Shown one piece after another: positions 17,349 through 26,261 of a stretch of 32,888 bases of DNA (positions within the stretch are counted from its first letter, which is position 1; every line of letters starts with the position of its first letter). The stretch covers positions 1 through 32,888 of the forward strand of contig JAPUHH010000084.1 of assembly GCA_027297825.1 (NCBI GenBank). The letters run 5' to 3'. The position numbers and the translations under genes were made by a program. This DNA is from Gammaproteobacteria bacterium. Lineage in GTDB: Bacteria; Pseudomonadota; Gammaproteobacteria; UBA4575. The notes beneath the pieces were generated by a model. The model made no database searches. It had not been told where the DNA came from and worked only from the letters and a program-made list of their open reading frames with translations.

Positions 17349-17972
17349 ATGAAGATTCCACTCACACAGGCCCGCTTTACAAAAAGTGCTTCAGCCGTAA
17401 AGAACTTCCCTACAGACTCACGTGCTGAAATCGCTTTTTGCGGACGCTCCAATGCCGGTAAATCAAGTGCCATCAATGCACTATGCCGGCAAAACAGTCT
17501 GGCGCGCACCAGTAAGACGCCAGGGCGTACACAATTGATAAATTTCTTTAAGGTAGATGGTGACTCACATCTTGTGGATCTACCTGGCTACGGCTATGCC
17601 AAAGCCCCTGCAAAAGTACAACTGCAATGGCAGCGCTTAATGGAAAACTATTTGGTTAACCGCAATGCTTTATGCGGTTTGGTTTTAGTGATGGATATTC
17701 GGCATCCGCTCACCGAAATAGATTGGACCATGATTCGCTGGACGAAACACTATCAACGGCCCCTGTATATCTTGTTAACTAAAGTCGACAAGGTGAATAA
17801 AAATGACACGGTAAAAACACTAACCAAAGTAACCTCCGATTTAGAAAAGCAAGGCTTTAATTGCGGAGTCCAAGTATTCTCTTCCACCAAAAAAATTGGC
17901 ATCTCTCAAGCACAAAAAAAGATTTCGGCATGGTTATCCGAAGCATTAGAGAGGACCCCTGATCTAGATTAA
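17349..17972 (+). CDS. engB: Ribosome biogenesis GTPase EngB/YihA
   Basis: A TrmE-Era-EngA-YihA-Septin-like GTPase needed for 50S ribosome subunit assembly. It is 207 residues. G1 is GRSNAGKSS (32-40), G2 is around RTSKTPGRTQLINFF, G3 is DLPGYGYA (77-84), G4 is TKVDK (144-148) and G5 is FSSTKKIG (177-184). It starts at ATG 17349, about 240 nt from the divergent cytochrome c4 gene. Its 3' end faces the polA-side genes, and the intervening DNA is full of hairpins. Confidence 0.95.
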   Translation: MKIPLTQARFTKSASAVKNFPTDSRAEIAFCGRSNAGKSSAINALCRQNSLARTSKTPGRTQLINFFKVDGDSHLVDLPGYGYAKAPAKVQLQWQRLMENYLVNRNALCGLVLVMDIRHPLTEIDWTMIRWTKHYQRPLYILLTKVDKVNKNDTVKTLTKVTSDLEKQGFNCGVQVFSSTKKIGISQAQKKISAWLSEALERTPDLD

Positions 17973-17992
17973 AAATAATCCAGATTAAAAAT

Positions 17993-18080
17993 GCCCCGGT
18001 TAAATGAGATAAACCGGGGCTAAAAATGACTCGGTTGGGGAGCCCGAGCCTAAACATGCCCGCTAAGGGAGGGAAGCGGG
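17993..18080 (-). terminator. Three tandem terminator-like hairpins (minus strand)
   Basis: Perfect stems on the minus strand: CCCGCT/AGCGGG (18059-18064 with 18075-18080, then CATGTTTA), CTCGG/CCGAG (18030-18034 with 18044-18048, then TCATTTTTA) and GCCCCGGTT/AACCGGGGC (17993-18001 with 18012-18020, then ATTTTTAATC). Each hairpin is followed by a T-rich tract only when read on the minus strand, so they would end transcripts coming from polA and the 122-residue gene. The loops of the first two are C-rich (TCCCTCCCTT and GCTCCCCAA). They may also form the body of a small RNA. Confidence 0.6.
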
Positions 18081-18120
18081 TAACGCTATTGCGTAATTAG
18101 TTAGAGGGTAGAAAGATCTG

Positions 18121-18160
18121 AAAGTTCTCGATATTATGAAAATATATTGGGGAACTTTTT
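18121..18160 (+). terminator. Terminator-like hairpin for engB
   Basis: A nine-pair stem (18121-18129 with 18150-18158, one G-T wobble) has an inner ATATT/AATAT stem and runs into TTTTT at 18156-18160. It is read from the engB side and overlaps the convergent transcripts coming from the polA direction. The T tract is partly inside the stem, so strength is uncertain. Confidence 0.4.
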
Positions 18161-18179
18161 GGCTTGTAATGGTCTAGTA

Positions 18180-18548
18180 CTAGAATCGTTGTTTTACAGA
18201 AACCCCATAAGCTTCGGCGTCTTCTTCTGGCAAAATAGCAATACTGTGCTGCTCTGGGTGCTGACGCAAATCATCTAATCCATCCCCTTGATACACCTGC
18301 AAAGACAACCTTCTTTGCACAGGTTCAGAACCGTCAGAATCTTGTGGTGTAGAGAGCTTAACGATAGCGCTAAAATTTTGACTATTTCGCTGTTGCATCA
18401 TATCGGGCGTCCAGGCATACGGATGATGGGGGTCTATAGAAGAAAGGTCTCCAAGACCCAAATCTAATGCTGTTGCAACCTGTACGACAGTACATGCAGA
18501 AACTACTACTGCAAAAAATAAAGTGGCTTTAATGACGTTCCTTATCAT
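18180..18548 (-). CDS. Small secreted or lipid-anchored protein, unknown
   Basis: Not recognised. It is 122 residues with a hydrophobic N-terminus (about residues 7-27, ATLFFAVVVSACTVVQVATA). VSAC19 could be a lipobox, or cleavage could follow ATA at residue 27, so the anchoring mode is open. The mature part contains DPHHPYAWTPDMMQQRN, then a likely beta segment (RRLSLQVYQGDG) and IAILPEEDAEAYGVSVKQRF at the end. It lies on the minus strand between polA and engB, where enterobacteria and Pseudomonas carry an sRNA gene rather than a protein. Its stop is followed by tandem terminator-like hairpins. Confidence 0.66.
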   Translation of the reverse strand: MIRNVIKATLFFAVVVSACTVVQVATALDLGLGDLSSIDPHHPYAWTPDMMQQRNSQNFSAIVKLSTPQDSDGSEPVQRRLSLQVYQGDGLDDLRQHPEQHSIAILPEEDAEAYGVSVKQRF

Positions 18549-18697
18549 TTTCTATCCCTGAAGTAACAAGTATGTCCAATATACTTAACCTTAATGCTCC
18601 AACTCGAGTGTTAATCGATGGACAAATTATATTTGCGCAGCTGGCCCCTGCCTATGAGGATAGATAAAAGGCAACCACAAAAGGACCAGTGGCTAGC

Positions 18698-18713
18698 TAG
18701 CACCTTGGTGCTA
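18698..18713. repeat. Short perfect palindrome
   Basis: TAGCACC and GGTGCTA flank a TT centre (7-bp arms, 2-nt spacer), in the non-coding gap between polA and the 122-residue gene, upstream of the latter. The tiny loop is poor for an RNA hairpin and better suited to a dimeric protein operator. No regulator is known. Confidence 0.35.
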
Positions 18714-18772
18714 CGTTGCAGGCCTACCCATACGACCATCGGCTTGCCGCTCGGTAAGTTTTTCCAGCTCTA

Positions 18773-18807
18773 TGAATGTCCGCTAACGAGCCAATAGCGG
18801 ACATTCA
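18773..18807. repeat. Intergenic palindromic repeat, copy A
   Basis: Perfect 13-bp arms TGAATGTCCGCTA and TAGCGGACATTCA flank ACGAGCCAA. It is 20 bp beyond the polA stop, with no T-run on either side, so it is not a classical terminator. It shares its arms and loop pattern (AACGAgCCAA) with copies at 31773 and 32544. Confidence 0.75.
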
Positions 18808-18826
18808 GATATATCAATTACTCTCT

Positions 18827-21562
18827 TTAGTGCGCTTCATCCCAATTGCTGCCGATAGCCGCATCCACCACCAAAGGTACTGACAAGTCTGCAGCTGCAA
18901 CCATGCGTTGAGTCACTTCTTGCGTCACTTGCTCGACAGCATCACTTTGCACTTCAAACACTAGCTCGTCGTGGACTTGCATAATCATTTTGCAATCAGC
19001 TTGTATTTGCTGTAACCAGCCATCAATCTGTAACATGGCGCGTTTAATAATGTCCGCAGCAGTACCCTGCATCGGCGCATTAATAGCGGTACGTTCTGCG
19101 TATTGTCGACGTTGCACATTTTTGTCATTAATCTCTGGTAAATATAGACGTCTACCAAATAAAGTTTCTATATAACCTTGAGCTCGTGCTTGCTCACGGA
19201 TGTTGTCCATGTATTTTTTTACGCCCGGGTAGCGTTCAAAATATAAACGCACATACTGTTGTGCTTCGGTACGCGTAGTTCCCAATTGACGCGCCAAACC
19301 AAACGCCGACATGCCATAAATTAAGCCAAAATTGATCGCTTTTGCAGCGCGTCGTTGCTCAGATTTAACATTATCAAGTTTAGTATTAAATACTTCCGCT
19401 GCGGTGGCACGGTGGATATCTTCGCCCTGCGCAAAGGCTTCACATAATCTCTCATCTTGCGACAAATGTGCCATGATTCTTAATTCAATTTGCGAATAAT
19501 CTGCCGCCAACATTTTGTAGCCTGCCGGCGCAATAAAAGCCTGCCTTACGCGCCTCCCTTCTTCAGTACGAATGGGAATGTTTTGTAAGTTTGGATCAGA
19601 AGAAGACAAGCGTCCGGTGGAAGCTACGGCTTGATGATACGAAGTATGTATACGGTTGGTTTTTGAATTGATTAGGGTCGGCAGCTTATCCGTATAAGTC
19701 GATTTAAGTTTACTCAGCATGCGATGCTCAAGTAGTAACTTAGGCAACGGATAGTTTACGGCTAGTTCTTGTAGCACGTCTTCAGCGGTAGAAGGTTGGC
19801 CTTTAGGTGTTTTACGCACAACAGGTAAGCCTTGCTTTACAAATAAAATCTCTTGTATTTGTTTCGGAGAGCTTAAATTAAATTCCTGCTCGGCTAGTTC
19901 ATAGGCTTGTTTCTCAACTTCTTGCGCGCGCTCACTCAGCTGTTTACTTTGTACAGCTAATAATTTGCCATCTACCAACACACCATTGCGTTCAATATTT
20001 GAAAGCACCTTCAGCATGGGCACTTCAATATTCAGATATAAATCTTTTTGTTTGGATTTTTGTTTTTGTGCTAATTCATCCCAAAAAATTTGATGTAGTC
20101 GCAACACCATATCCGCATCTTCGGCGGCATAATCAACGGCAACTTCCAACTCCACTTGGTCAAAGGTGATTTGTTTAGCGCCTTTGCCTGCAACATCTTC
20201 AAAATGAATATTTGTGTGGTTTAAATGTTTTTCACATAAAGTATCGAGGTCATGTCGACTTGCCACCGAGTTGCATACGTAAGATTCCAGCATGGTGTCA
20301 TACTTTATGCCATCTAAACGGATATTGTGATTCAACAATACGCTGCGATCATACTTTAGATTATGACCAATAATTTTAGCCTGCTTAGCATTCAAAATAG
20401 GTTCAAGCTGCGCCAATACTTCATCGCGATTCAATTGTTTTGGTGCACCGGGATAATTATGCATAAGCGGCACATAAGCAGCTTCCCCTGGTGTCACCGC
20501 AAAGGACAAACCGACCACATTGGCCTGCATGTAATCCAGGCTATCGGTTTCTGTATCAAAGGCGATCAACTTTGCTTTTTCAAGTTTCTTTAGCCAGCGT
20601 GCGAAATCTTTTTGCGAGAGAATGGCTTCGTATTTTGCTTTTTTTACGACCGTTCTCTTATTGTCTTTAGATTCTTGTGCTTCATCTTCGTCGCTTGAAA
20701 CAGTCAATGCTTTTAACCAGGTTTTGAATCCCATCTCGGTGTAGAGTTGCTTTAATAGCAAGGTATCGGAAGATTGAATTTTTAATTCATCGACGGTTAA
20801 GCCAAGCTCTAAATCGCAGCGAATGGTAGTGAGGTCCTTGGAAAGTGGTAATTGATCAATATGTTCACGTAATTTTTCGCCGACTTTGCCTTTAATAGCC
20901 TCGGCATTTTTAACCACACCTTCTAGAGAATCATATTCATTCAACCATTTTGCCGCGGTCTTTGGACCGACACTGGGAACCCCAGGGATATTGTCAGACT
21001 TATCCCCCATCAGCGCTAAGTAGTCGATAATCTGTCTCGGTGTTACGCCGAATTTTTCTTTTACACCGGAGGCATCCATTTTGGTATTGCTCATGGTATT
21101 GACCAAAGTGACATGATCATTCACCAACTGCGCCATATCTTTATCACCGGTAGACACTAATACCTGATGGCCTTGCTCAGCCGCCTGTACTGCCAAGGTA
21201 CCGATCACATCATCGGCCTCCACCCCAGCCTCTGAAATCAGCGGTAGACCCATGGCACGAATGACGTTGTATAGGGGTTCAATTTGACTCTGTAACTCCT
21301 CTGGCATCGGTGGACGATTGGCTTTGTATTCTTGATAAGCTTCGTGCCTAAAGGTCTTGCCTTTGGCATCAAATACCACGGCTATATGGCTAGGTTGTTC
21401 ATCATTGAGCAATTTTTTTAACATGTTCACCACACCATATACTGCGCCTGTGGGTTGCCCAGAAGCGTTGGCAAGAACTTGCAAATTAGGCACATGGAAA
21501 GCTCGATATAAATACGAAGAACCGTCGACCAAAATGAGGGGAGTTGTATTGTTTTTAGACAT
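18827..21562 (-). CDS. polA: DNA polymerase I
   Basis: Repairs gaps and removes Okazaki RNA primers. It has 911 residues from ATG 21560-21562 (MSKNNTTPLILVDGSSYLYRAF); an in-frame TTG four codons upstream is less likely. The 5'-3' exonuclease domain spans roughly residues 1-290 (AVVFDAKGKTFRHEAYQEYK, ISEAGVEADDVIGTLA, GDKSDNIPGVPSVGPKTAA). The 3'-5' proofreading domain is intact, with acidic residues in IAFDTETDSLDYM. Polymerase motifs are DYSQIELRIMAHLSQ (A), RRAAKAINFGLIYGMSAFG (B, O-helix) and MQVHDELVFEV (C). It converges on engB with the 122-residue gene and hairpins in between, and is divergent from thrB. Confidence 0.97.
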   Translation of the reverse strand: MSKNNTTPLILVDGSSYLYRAFHVPNLQVLANASGQPTGAVYGVVNMLKKLLNDEQPSHIAVVFDAKGKTFRHEAYQEYKANRPPMPEELQSQIEPLYNVIRAMGLPLISEAGVEADDVIGTLAVQAAEQGHQVLVSTGDKDMAQLVNDHVTLVNTMSNTKMDASGVKEKFGVTPRQIIDYLALMGDKSDNIPGVPSVGPKTAAKWLNEYDSLEGVVKNAEAIKGKVGEKLREHIDQLPLSKDLTTIRCDLELGLTVDELKIQSSDTLLLKQLYTEMGFKTWLKALTVSSDEDEAQESKDNKRTVVKKAKYEAILSQKDFARWLKKLEKAKLIAFDTETDSLDYMQANVVGLSFAVTPGEAAYVPLMHNYPGAPKQLNRDEVLAQLEPILNAKQAKIIGHNLKYDRSVLLNHNIRLDGIKYDTMLESYVCNSVASRHDLDTLCEKHLNHTNIHFEDVAGKGAKQITFDQVELEVAVDYAAEDADMVLRLHQIFWDELAQKQKSKQKDLYLNIEVPMLKVLSNIERNGVLVDGKLLAVQSKQLSERAQEVEKQAYELAEQEFNLSSPKQIQEILFVKQGLPVVRKTPKGQPSTAEDVLQELAVNYPLPKLLLEHRMLSKLKSTYTDKLPTLINSKTNRIHTSYHQAVASTGRLSSSDPNLQNIPIRTEEGRRVRQAFIAPAGYKMLAADYSQIELRIMAHLSQDERLCEAFAQGEDIHRATAAEVFNTKLDNVKSEQRRAAKAINFGLIYGMSAFGLARQLGTTRTEAQQYVRLYFERYPGVKKYMDNIREQARAQGYIETLFGRRLYLPEINDKNVQRRQYAERTAINAPMQGTAADIIKRAMLQIDGWLQQIQADCKMIMQVHDELVFEVQSDAVEQVTQEVTQRMVAAADLSVPLVVDAAIGSNWDEAH

Positions 21563-21843
21563 TTTTCTATTCAATTTCGAGTGGTTGCTAGTGATCGTTC
21601 GTTTCGAGCGTTATCATAATGCCGTGGTATAAAAATGCATTGTAAATAACTCACCTAGACGATAAGTTTCACACACAAACGTAAAGTAAAAACCGTATAA
21701 AAATGACTGTAAACTTTGTCGCCATATCCCACAACCTGGGACTGGCTTCTCATTGCTTGCATAATTATTGATCACTCTAGATTTTTCATGCATCCGATTG
21801 TTTAAAAATTATCCGACTAGAAATATAAGCCTTACTTCCTAAA

Positions 21844-22785
21844 ATGTCTGTTTACACCAACATCGAGCAACAAGAGCTTGAAACCTTCCTCAAGCAATAT
21901 TCATTAGGTGCTTTATTAAGCTACGAAGGTATCAATGCCGGTATTGAGAACACCAATTACTTTATCACCACTGAAAATGGCGAATTTGTACTGACCATTT
22001 TTGAAGAACTTAAAGCTGAAGCACTGCCCTATTATTTAACCTTTATGGCACATTTATCTGACCACGGTATGCCAACCGCTCACCCAATTGCTGATTTGCA
22101 GGGTGACTATGTGCGCGTACTAAAAGATAAACCTGCTGCAATAGTACGACGCTTAGAAGGTCAAAATGTACTGGAGCCAACTAGCGAACATTGCACTACT
22201 GTGGGACATGCCTTAGCACAAATGCATGTGGTTGGAGAGTCATTTAGTGGCGCTCTTGCTAACCCGCGAGACATTGCGTGGTCAGAAAAAACTGCGCAGC
22301 GTGTTCTTGCTCAGTTATCCGATGAAGATCAACAATTACTCAAGAATGAAATTCAGTATCGCAAACAACCATTAGCTTCGAATTTACCACAGGGTATAAT
22401 CCATGCCGATTTATTTCGAGACAATGTCATGTTTATGGGGCAAACACTCACTGGTATTATCGACTTTTACTATGCATGTAATGATTACTTGCTGTACGAC
22501 CTAGCTGTCACAGTAAATGATTGGTGTAGCCTAGAAACCGGCACACTAAACATGGATTCATATACTGCGTTGCTCAATGCCTACTGTGCCGAACGCGAAT
22601 TTCAACCGCAAGAAATTGAAGCCTGGGAATATATGTTGCGCGCAGCTGCACTTAGATTTTGGCTATCGCGCTTACAAGATAAAATCTTTCCTAAAGATGG
22701 AGAAATCACTCACACTAAAGACCCAAACATTTTTAAAAACATTTTGCAATCTCGCATCAATGACGTACCCAGCCTCAATCCCTAG
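21844..22785 (+). CDS. thrB: Homoserine kinase (aminoglycoside-phosphotransferase type)
   Basis: Phosphorylates homoserine on the way to threonine. It is 313 residues with the APH/choline-kinase fold, not the GHMP type of E. coli. Landmarks are the N-lobe YEGINAGIENTNYFITTENG, the catalytic loop HADLFRDN (187-194) and the metal-binding IIDFYYACNDYLLYDLAV (206-223). The placement next to polA is as in Pseudomonas. It is divergent from polA (about 280 nt) and followed 24 nt later by the TRAP genes, with which it could be cotranscribed. Confidence 0.93.
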   Translation: MSVYTNIEQQELETFLKQYSLGALLSYEGINAGIENTNYFITTENGEFVLTIFEELKAEALPYYLTFMAHLSDHGMPTAHPIADLQGDYVRVLKDKPAAIVRRLEGQNVLEPTSEHCTTVGHALAQMHVVGESFSGALANPRDIAWSEKTAQRVLAQLSDEDQQLLKNEIQYRKQPLASNLPQGIIHADLFRDNVMFMGQTLTGIIDFYYACNDYLLYDLAVTVNDWCSLETGTLNMDSYTALLNAYCAEREFQPQEIEAWEYMLRAAALRFWLSRLQDKIFPKDGEITHTKDPNIFKNILQSRINDVPSLNP

Positions 22786-22809
22786 CATTTCCCCAAAAAA
22801 ATAAACTCT

Positions 22810-23319
22810 TTGAATGCTCAAATAGAAAAACTATGCAATCGTATTGATGCACTGAATGAGCGTGTCGGCCAGTTTGCCGCCTGGTTTGTGCTTGCCATGG
22901 TGGGGATTACATTTCTAGTAGTCGTCATGCGTTACGGTTTTAATTTTGGTCGCATTGCGATGCAAGAGTCGATCACGTATTTGCATGCTTTTGTATTCAT
23001 GATCGCAGGTGCATATACATTGAAACATAATCAGCATGTACGCGTGGATATCTTCTATCAAGATATGTCATTACAAAATAAAGCCAAGGTTGATTTCTTT
23101 GGCAGTATTTTCTTATTACTGCCTTTTGCTACATTCATTGTTTGGATCAGCTTTGATTACGTAATGAATTCCTGGAAATTATTTGAACAGTCTCGCGAAG
23201 CGGGCGGTTTACCACTAGTTTATATTTTAAAAACTTTTATTCCGACTATGGCATTGCTTTTATTATTACAAGCCCTTTCGCTATGTGGGCGTGCATGGAT
23301 AGCTTTACGCAAGCAATAG
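22810..23319 (+). CDS. dctQ: TRAP transporter small membrane subunit DctQ
   Basis: The 4-helix small subunit of a TRAP secondary transporter (169 residues). Helices lie at about residues 20-42, 54-73, 92-115 and 133-156, with the family motif QESITYLHAFVFMIAGAYTLKHNQHVRVDIFY. It starts at TTG 22810 (MNAQIEKL); no ATG lies ahead of the first helix in frame, so TTG is preferred, without a visible Shine-Dalgarno sequence. It ends 10 nt before dctM. The matching solute receptor is encoded separately on the opposite strand at 25098-26204. Confidence 0.92.
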   Translation: MNAQIEKLCNRIDALNERVGQFAAWFVLAMVGITFLVVVMRYGFNFGRIAMQESITYLHAFVFMIAGAYTLKHNQHVRVDIFYQDMSLQNKAKVDFFGSIFLLLPFATFIVWISFDYVMNSWKLFEQSREAGGLPLVYILKTFIPTMALLLLLQALSLCGRAWIALRKQ

Positions 23320-23329
23320 ATTTACAAAC

Positions 23330-24709
23330 ATGGAAATCGTTGCGTTTTTATTATTTGTAGCCGTAATTATAGTTTTACTATTTGGCTATCCAGTGGCTTT
23401 TACACTTGCCGGCGTATCGTTAATGTTTGCAACCATTGGAATATTAGCAGGCGTATTTGAACTTGCATTGTTGCACGCCTTTCCCAGTCGTTTATTTGGC
23501 ATCATGACTAATGAAACATTGATTGCGGTGCCCTTATTTGTATTTATGGGTGTCATGTTAGAACGTTCCAAAATCGCTGATGAGTTACTCGACACCATGG
23601 CTTCTTTATTTGGATCTTTACCAGGCGGACTTGGAATATCCGTTATCTTAGTCGGCATGCTGCTGGCTGCAAGCACTGGAATTGTAGGCGCCACAGTCGT
23701 CACCATGGGCTTACTATCACTCCCCACCATGCTGAAAAGAGGCTATCAAGCTGAGATCTCTACCGGTGTGATTTGTGCTGCGGGCACCCTGGGTCAAATC
23801 ATCCCACCTTCCATAATCTTGGTATTGCTGGGAGAGGTGTTGTCTTCTGCCTATCAACAAGCACAGCTTAGCCAAGGCATCTTCTCACCTGAAACAGTAA
23901 CTGTAGGTGACTTATTCCTGGGTGCCGTGCTTCCTGGTTTGTTGTTGGTGAGTTTATATTTATTGTATTTAGTATTTATGGCATGGCGCAAACCAGAAAC
24001 CATGCCAGCCATCCCGCCACAAGTGGACATGCATGTGGCCGCGTTATTTAAACGTATTCTGCATGCATTGATACCGCCTATTGTACTGATAACCGCGGTA
24101 CTAGGGTCGATCATTGCTGGAATTGCAACACCTACTGAAGCAGCATCCGTAGGTGCTGTAGGCGCAATTTTATTAGCATTGATTAATCGCCGTCTTGATC
24201 TTGATTGTTTGCGTTATGTAATGCGAAGAACCGTTCAAGTTACTTGTATGGTGTTTATGATTTTTATTGGCGCATCCCTCTTCACTTTGGTGTTTCGCGG
24301 TTACGGAGGCGATAACGCGGTACATGCCCTGCTGACTCAACTACCCGGCGGTGTAATTGCAGCCATGCTTATTGTTATGCTGCTAATGTTTTTGCTTGGC
24401 TTTATTCTAGACTTTATTGAAATAACATTTGTAGTCGTGCCAATTGTCGGGCCCGTACTACTCAGTCTGGGTGTGGACCCAGTGTGGCTGGGTATTATGA
24501 TAGCAATTAACTTACAAACTTCTTTTTTGACCCCACCTTTTGGATTTGCCTTATTTTATTTGCGCGGCGTTGCACCAAAGGAAATTCAAACCAAACAGAT
24601 CTATCGTGGCGTCGCCCCTTTTATTGCTATTCAGGTATTCGCATTAATGCTCATTGCGACTTTCCCAGAACTCGCCACCTGGCTGCCAGATAAAGTTTAT
24701 TCAAACTAA
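23330..24709 (+). CDS. dctM: TRAP transporter large permease subunit DctM
   Basis: A roughly 12-helix Na+-driven permease subunit, 459 residues (slightly above the usual 425-440). Family landmarks are VPLFVFMGVMLERSKIADELL, GGLGISVILVGMLLAASTGIVGATVVTMG, CAAGTLGQIIPPSIILVLLG, ATPTEAASVGAVGA, and LQTSFLTPPFGFALFYLRG near the C-terminus. It follows dctQ directly. The gene is convergent with the small membrane protein gene at 24794; the gap holds a perfect AT-rich hairpin. Substrate is set by the receptor, probably an oxo- or hydroxy-acid. Confidence 0.95.
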   Translation: MEIVAFLLFVAVIIVLLFGYPVAFTLAGVSLMFATIGILAGVFELALLHAFPSRLFGIMTNETLIAVPLFVFMGVMLERSKIADELLDTMASLFGSLPGGLGISVILVGMLLAASTGIVGATVVTMGLLSLPTMLKRGYQAEISTGVICAAGTLGQIIPPSIILVLLGEVLSSAYQQAQLSQGIFSPETVTVGDLFLGAVLPGLLLVSLYLLYLVFMAWRKPETMPAIPPQVDMHVAALFKRILHALIPPIVLITAVLGSIIAGIATPTEAASVGAVGAILLALINRRLDLDCLRYVMRRTVQVTCMVFMIFIGASLFTLVFRGYGGDNAVHALLTQLPGGVIAAMLIVMLLMFLLGFILDFIEITFVVVPIVGPVLLSLGVDPVWLGIMIAINLQTSFLTPPFGFALFYLRGVAPKEIQTKQIYRGVAPFIAIQVFALMLIATFPELATWLPDKVYSN

Positions 24710-24773
24710 CCAACACTCAAGCACAGCAATATTTAATTACCGCCGCACTTGTTTAGAAAATGCTTCCTTATTA

Positions 24774-24798
24774 AATAAGTTTATACAGTAAACTTATT
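24774..24798. terminator. Hairpin between convergent TRAP genes
   Basis: AATAAGTTTA and TAAACTTATT form a perfect 10-bp stem with loop TACAG. It overlaps the TAA (24794-24796) of the convergent small gene. The stem is AT-rich and no long T-run follows, so it may be a weak bidirectional terminator. Confidence 0.42.
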
Positions 24799-25033
24799 CG
24801 TAGGGAGAGAACGTTGGAACGAGTTGAAAATAGCCAATAATTGTAAGAATGGCGTAACCAATACCAAAGGTGAGCATAATGCCGCGGTTAATTGCGGTAA
24901 TTTCCCTAGCCGAAGATCGTAATGGAATCGATGCTATATAAAATGCAAACACCAAATTAAATAGAAAAAATAATTGGGTTGTAAATTCTCTGGCATCCCA
25001 CATAGTGCGCCATTTAATAAAAAGCTCTTCCAC
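24794..25033 (-). CDS. Small two-helix membrane protein near TRAP genes
   Basis: A 79-residue protein, not recognised. Two membrane helices are predicted at about residues 16-36 (TQLFFLFNLVFAFYIASIPL) and 51-70 (GIMLTFGIGYAILTIIGYFQ). It lies 64 nt downstream of the TRAP receptor gene on the same strand and converges on dctM, so it is probably cotranscribed with the receptor. A function in the transporter is possible by position only. It has no cysteine and no signal peptide cleavage site. Confidence 0.62.
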   Translation of the reverse strand: MEELFIKWRTMWDAREFTTQLFFLFNLVFAFYIASIPLRSSAREITAINRGIMLTFGIGYAILTIIGYFQLVPTFSPYE

Positions 25034-25097
25034 TACACTGTCTCCTATCCTGGATTATTATTATGGTATTTATTCAAATTCGATTTGATGCTGTAGT

Positions 25098-26204
25098 CTA
25101 CCCCATGCGCAAGTTCAAGTATGCACGCTCGGAAATATCAAACCAGGCGCGTGATTTTTTAGAAAAATTACTATAAGAATCAAATATTTCGCGTGCTAAC
25201 GGGTCAGTATGGCCAAGTTCAGATGTAACTTCTTCGGATAATTTAGCAAGTTTTCTGATCACCTCCACAGGTAATTCTCGCAATTCTACCTGATGGTCAT
25301 TCACCAGGGTATCCAGCGCATCATTATTACGCGCAATATATTCCGTCAGCATATCTTGATTCGCGACACGACAGGCATTCGTCACAATACTCTGCAAATC
25401 TTCTGGCAGCTCTTCAAATGCACTTTTATTAATAAAACATTCCAAGGTAGTACCGGGTTCATGCCAACCTGGGTAATAATAGTATTTAGCAATCTTATGA
25501 AATCCAAAAGCTAGATCGTTATAAGGACCGACCCATTCGGTGGCATCGATATTGCCGGACTGCAAAGAAGTGAATAATTCTCCACCGGGAAGGTTTACTG
25601 GTGTCCCTCCTGCGCGTTTCAAAACTTCACCTCCTAATCCAGGAATGCGCATCTTCAATCCCTTTAAATCATCGAGTGAATTTATTTCCTTATTAAACCA
25701 TCCTGCCATTTGCACACCGGTATTACCCGCTGCCATCGGCACTAAACCAAATTGATCATAGGCTTTCTGCCATAGCTCCATGCCACCACCATGATATAGC
25801 CAGGCATTCATTTCCATTGCCGTCATGCCAAAGGGGGTGGTAGAGAAAAATTGTAACGCGGGATATTTGCCCTTCCAGTAATACGCTGAACCATGGCCCA
25901 TATGTGCAGCACCATTCGCAACGGCATCAAAAATTTCAAATGCCGGTACTAATTCACCAGCGCCATAGACCTTCACATGAATTCGCCCATTCGACATGAC
26001 GTTTATTTGCTCTGCTAAGAATTCTGCGCCGGTGCCTAAACCTGGAAAATTTTTCGGCCATGTAGTGACCATCCTCCATTCCCAAGTTTTGTTGGATGAA
26101 GAAGTAGTTTTTGTTGCCTCGGATTCGCTACCACCCTTGCAAGCTGTCAAACCACCAAGCGCTGTGCTTACCCCTGCGTACTGTAAAAATTTTCTTCTTT
26201 GCAT
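25098..26204 (-). CDS. dctP: TRAP solute-binding protein, TakP-like
   Basis: The extracytoplasmic solute receptor of a TRAP transporter, 368 residues. The N-terminus MQRRKFLQYAGVSTALGGL carries a twin-arginine motif and ends at LTAC22, a lipobox, so Tat export with or without lipid anchoring is likely. The mature part starts WEWRMVTTWPKNFPGLGTGA and includes LKGLKMRIPGLGGEVLKRAG, TEWVGPYNDLAFGFHK and the YYYPGWHEPGTTLECFIN region, typical of the TakP-like (2-oxo/monocarboxylate) group. It sits on the opposite strand to dctQM and convergent to them, downstream of uvrD by 57 nt. Substrate is an inference. Confidence 0.92.
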   Translation of the reverse strand: MQRRKFLQYAGVSTALGGLTACKGGSESEATKTTSSSNKTWEWRMVTTWPKNFPGLGTGAEFLAEQINVMSNGRIHVKVYGAGELVPAFEIFDAVANGAAHMGHGSAYYWKGKYPALQFFSTTPFGMTAMEMNAWLYHGGGMELWQKAYDQFGLVPMAAGNTGVQMAGWFNKEINSLDDLKGLKMRIPGLGGEVLKRAGGTPVNLPGGELFTSLQSGNIDATEWVGPYNDLAFGFHKIAKYYYYPGWHEPGTTLECFINKSAFEELPEDLQSIVTNACRVANQDMLTEYIARNNDALDTLVNDHQVELRELPVEVIRKLAKLSEEVTSELGHTDPLAREIFDSYSNFSKKSRAWFDISERAYLNLRMG

Positions 26205-26261
26205 AATTACTTTATCGTTACACTATTGTTTTAGGGCTGAGTTAAAAATTTAACTAGAATA

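Noticed and set aside
26240..26255. AGTTAAA/TTTAACT palindrome after the uvrD stop
   Set aside because: Almost purely A/T with a two-base centre and no T-run; likely chance in AT-rich DNA.
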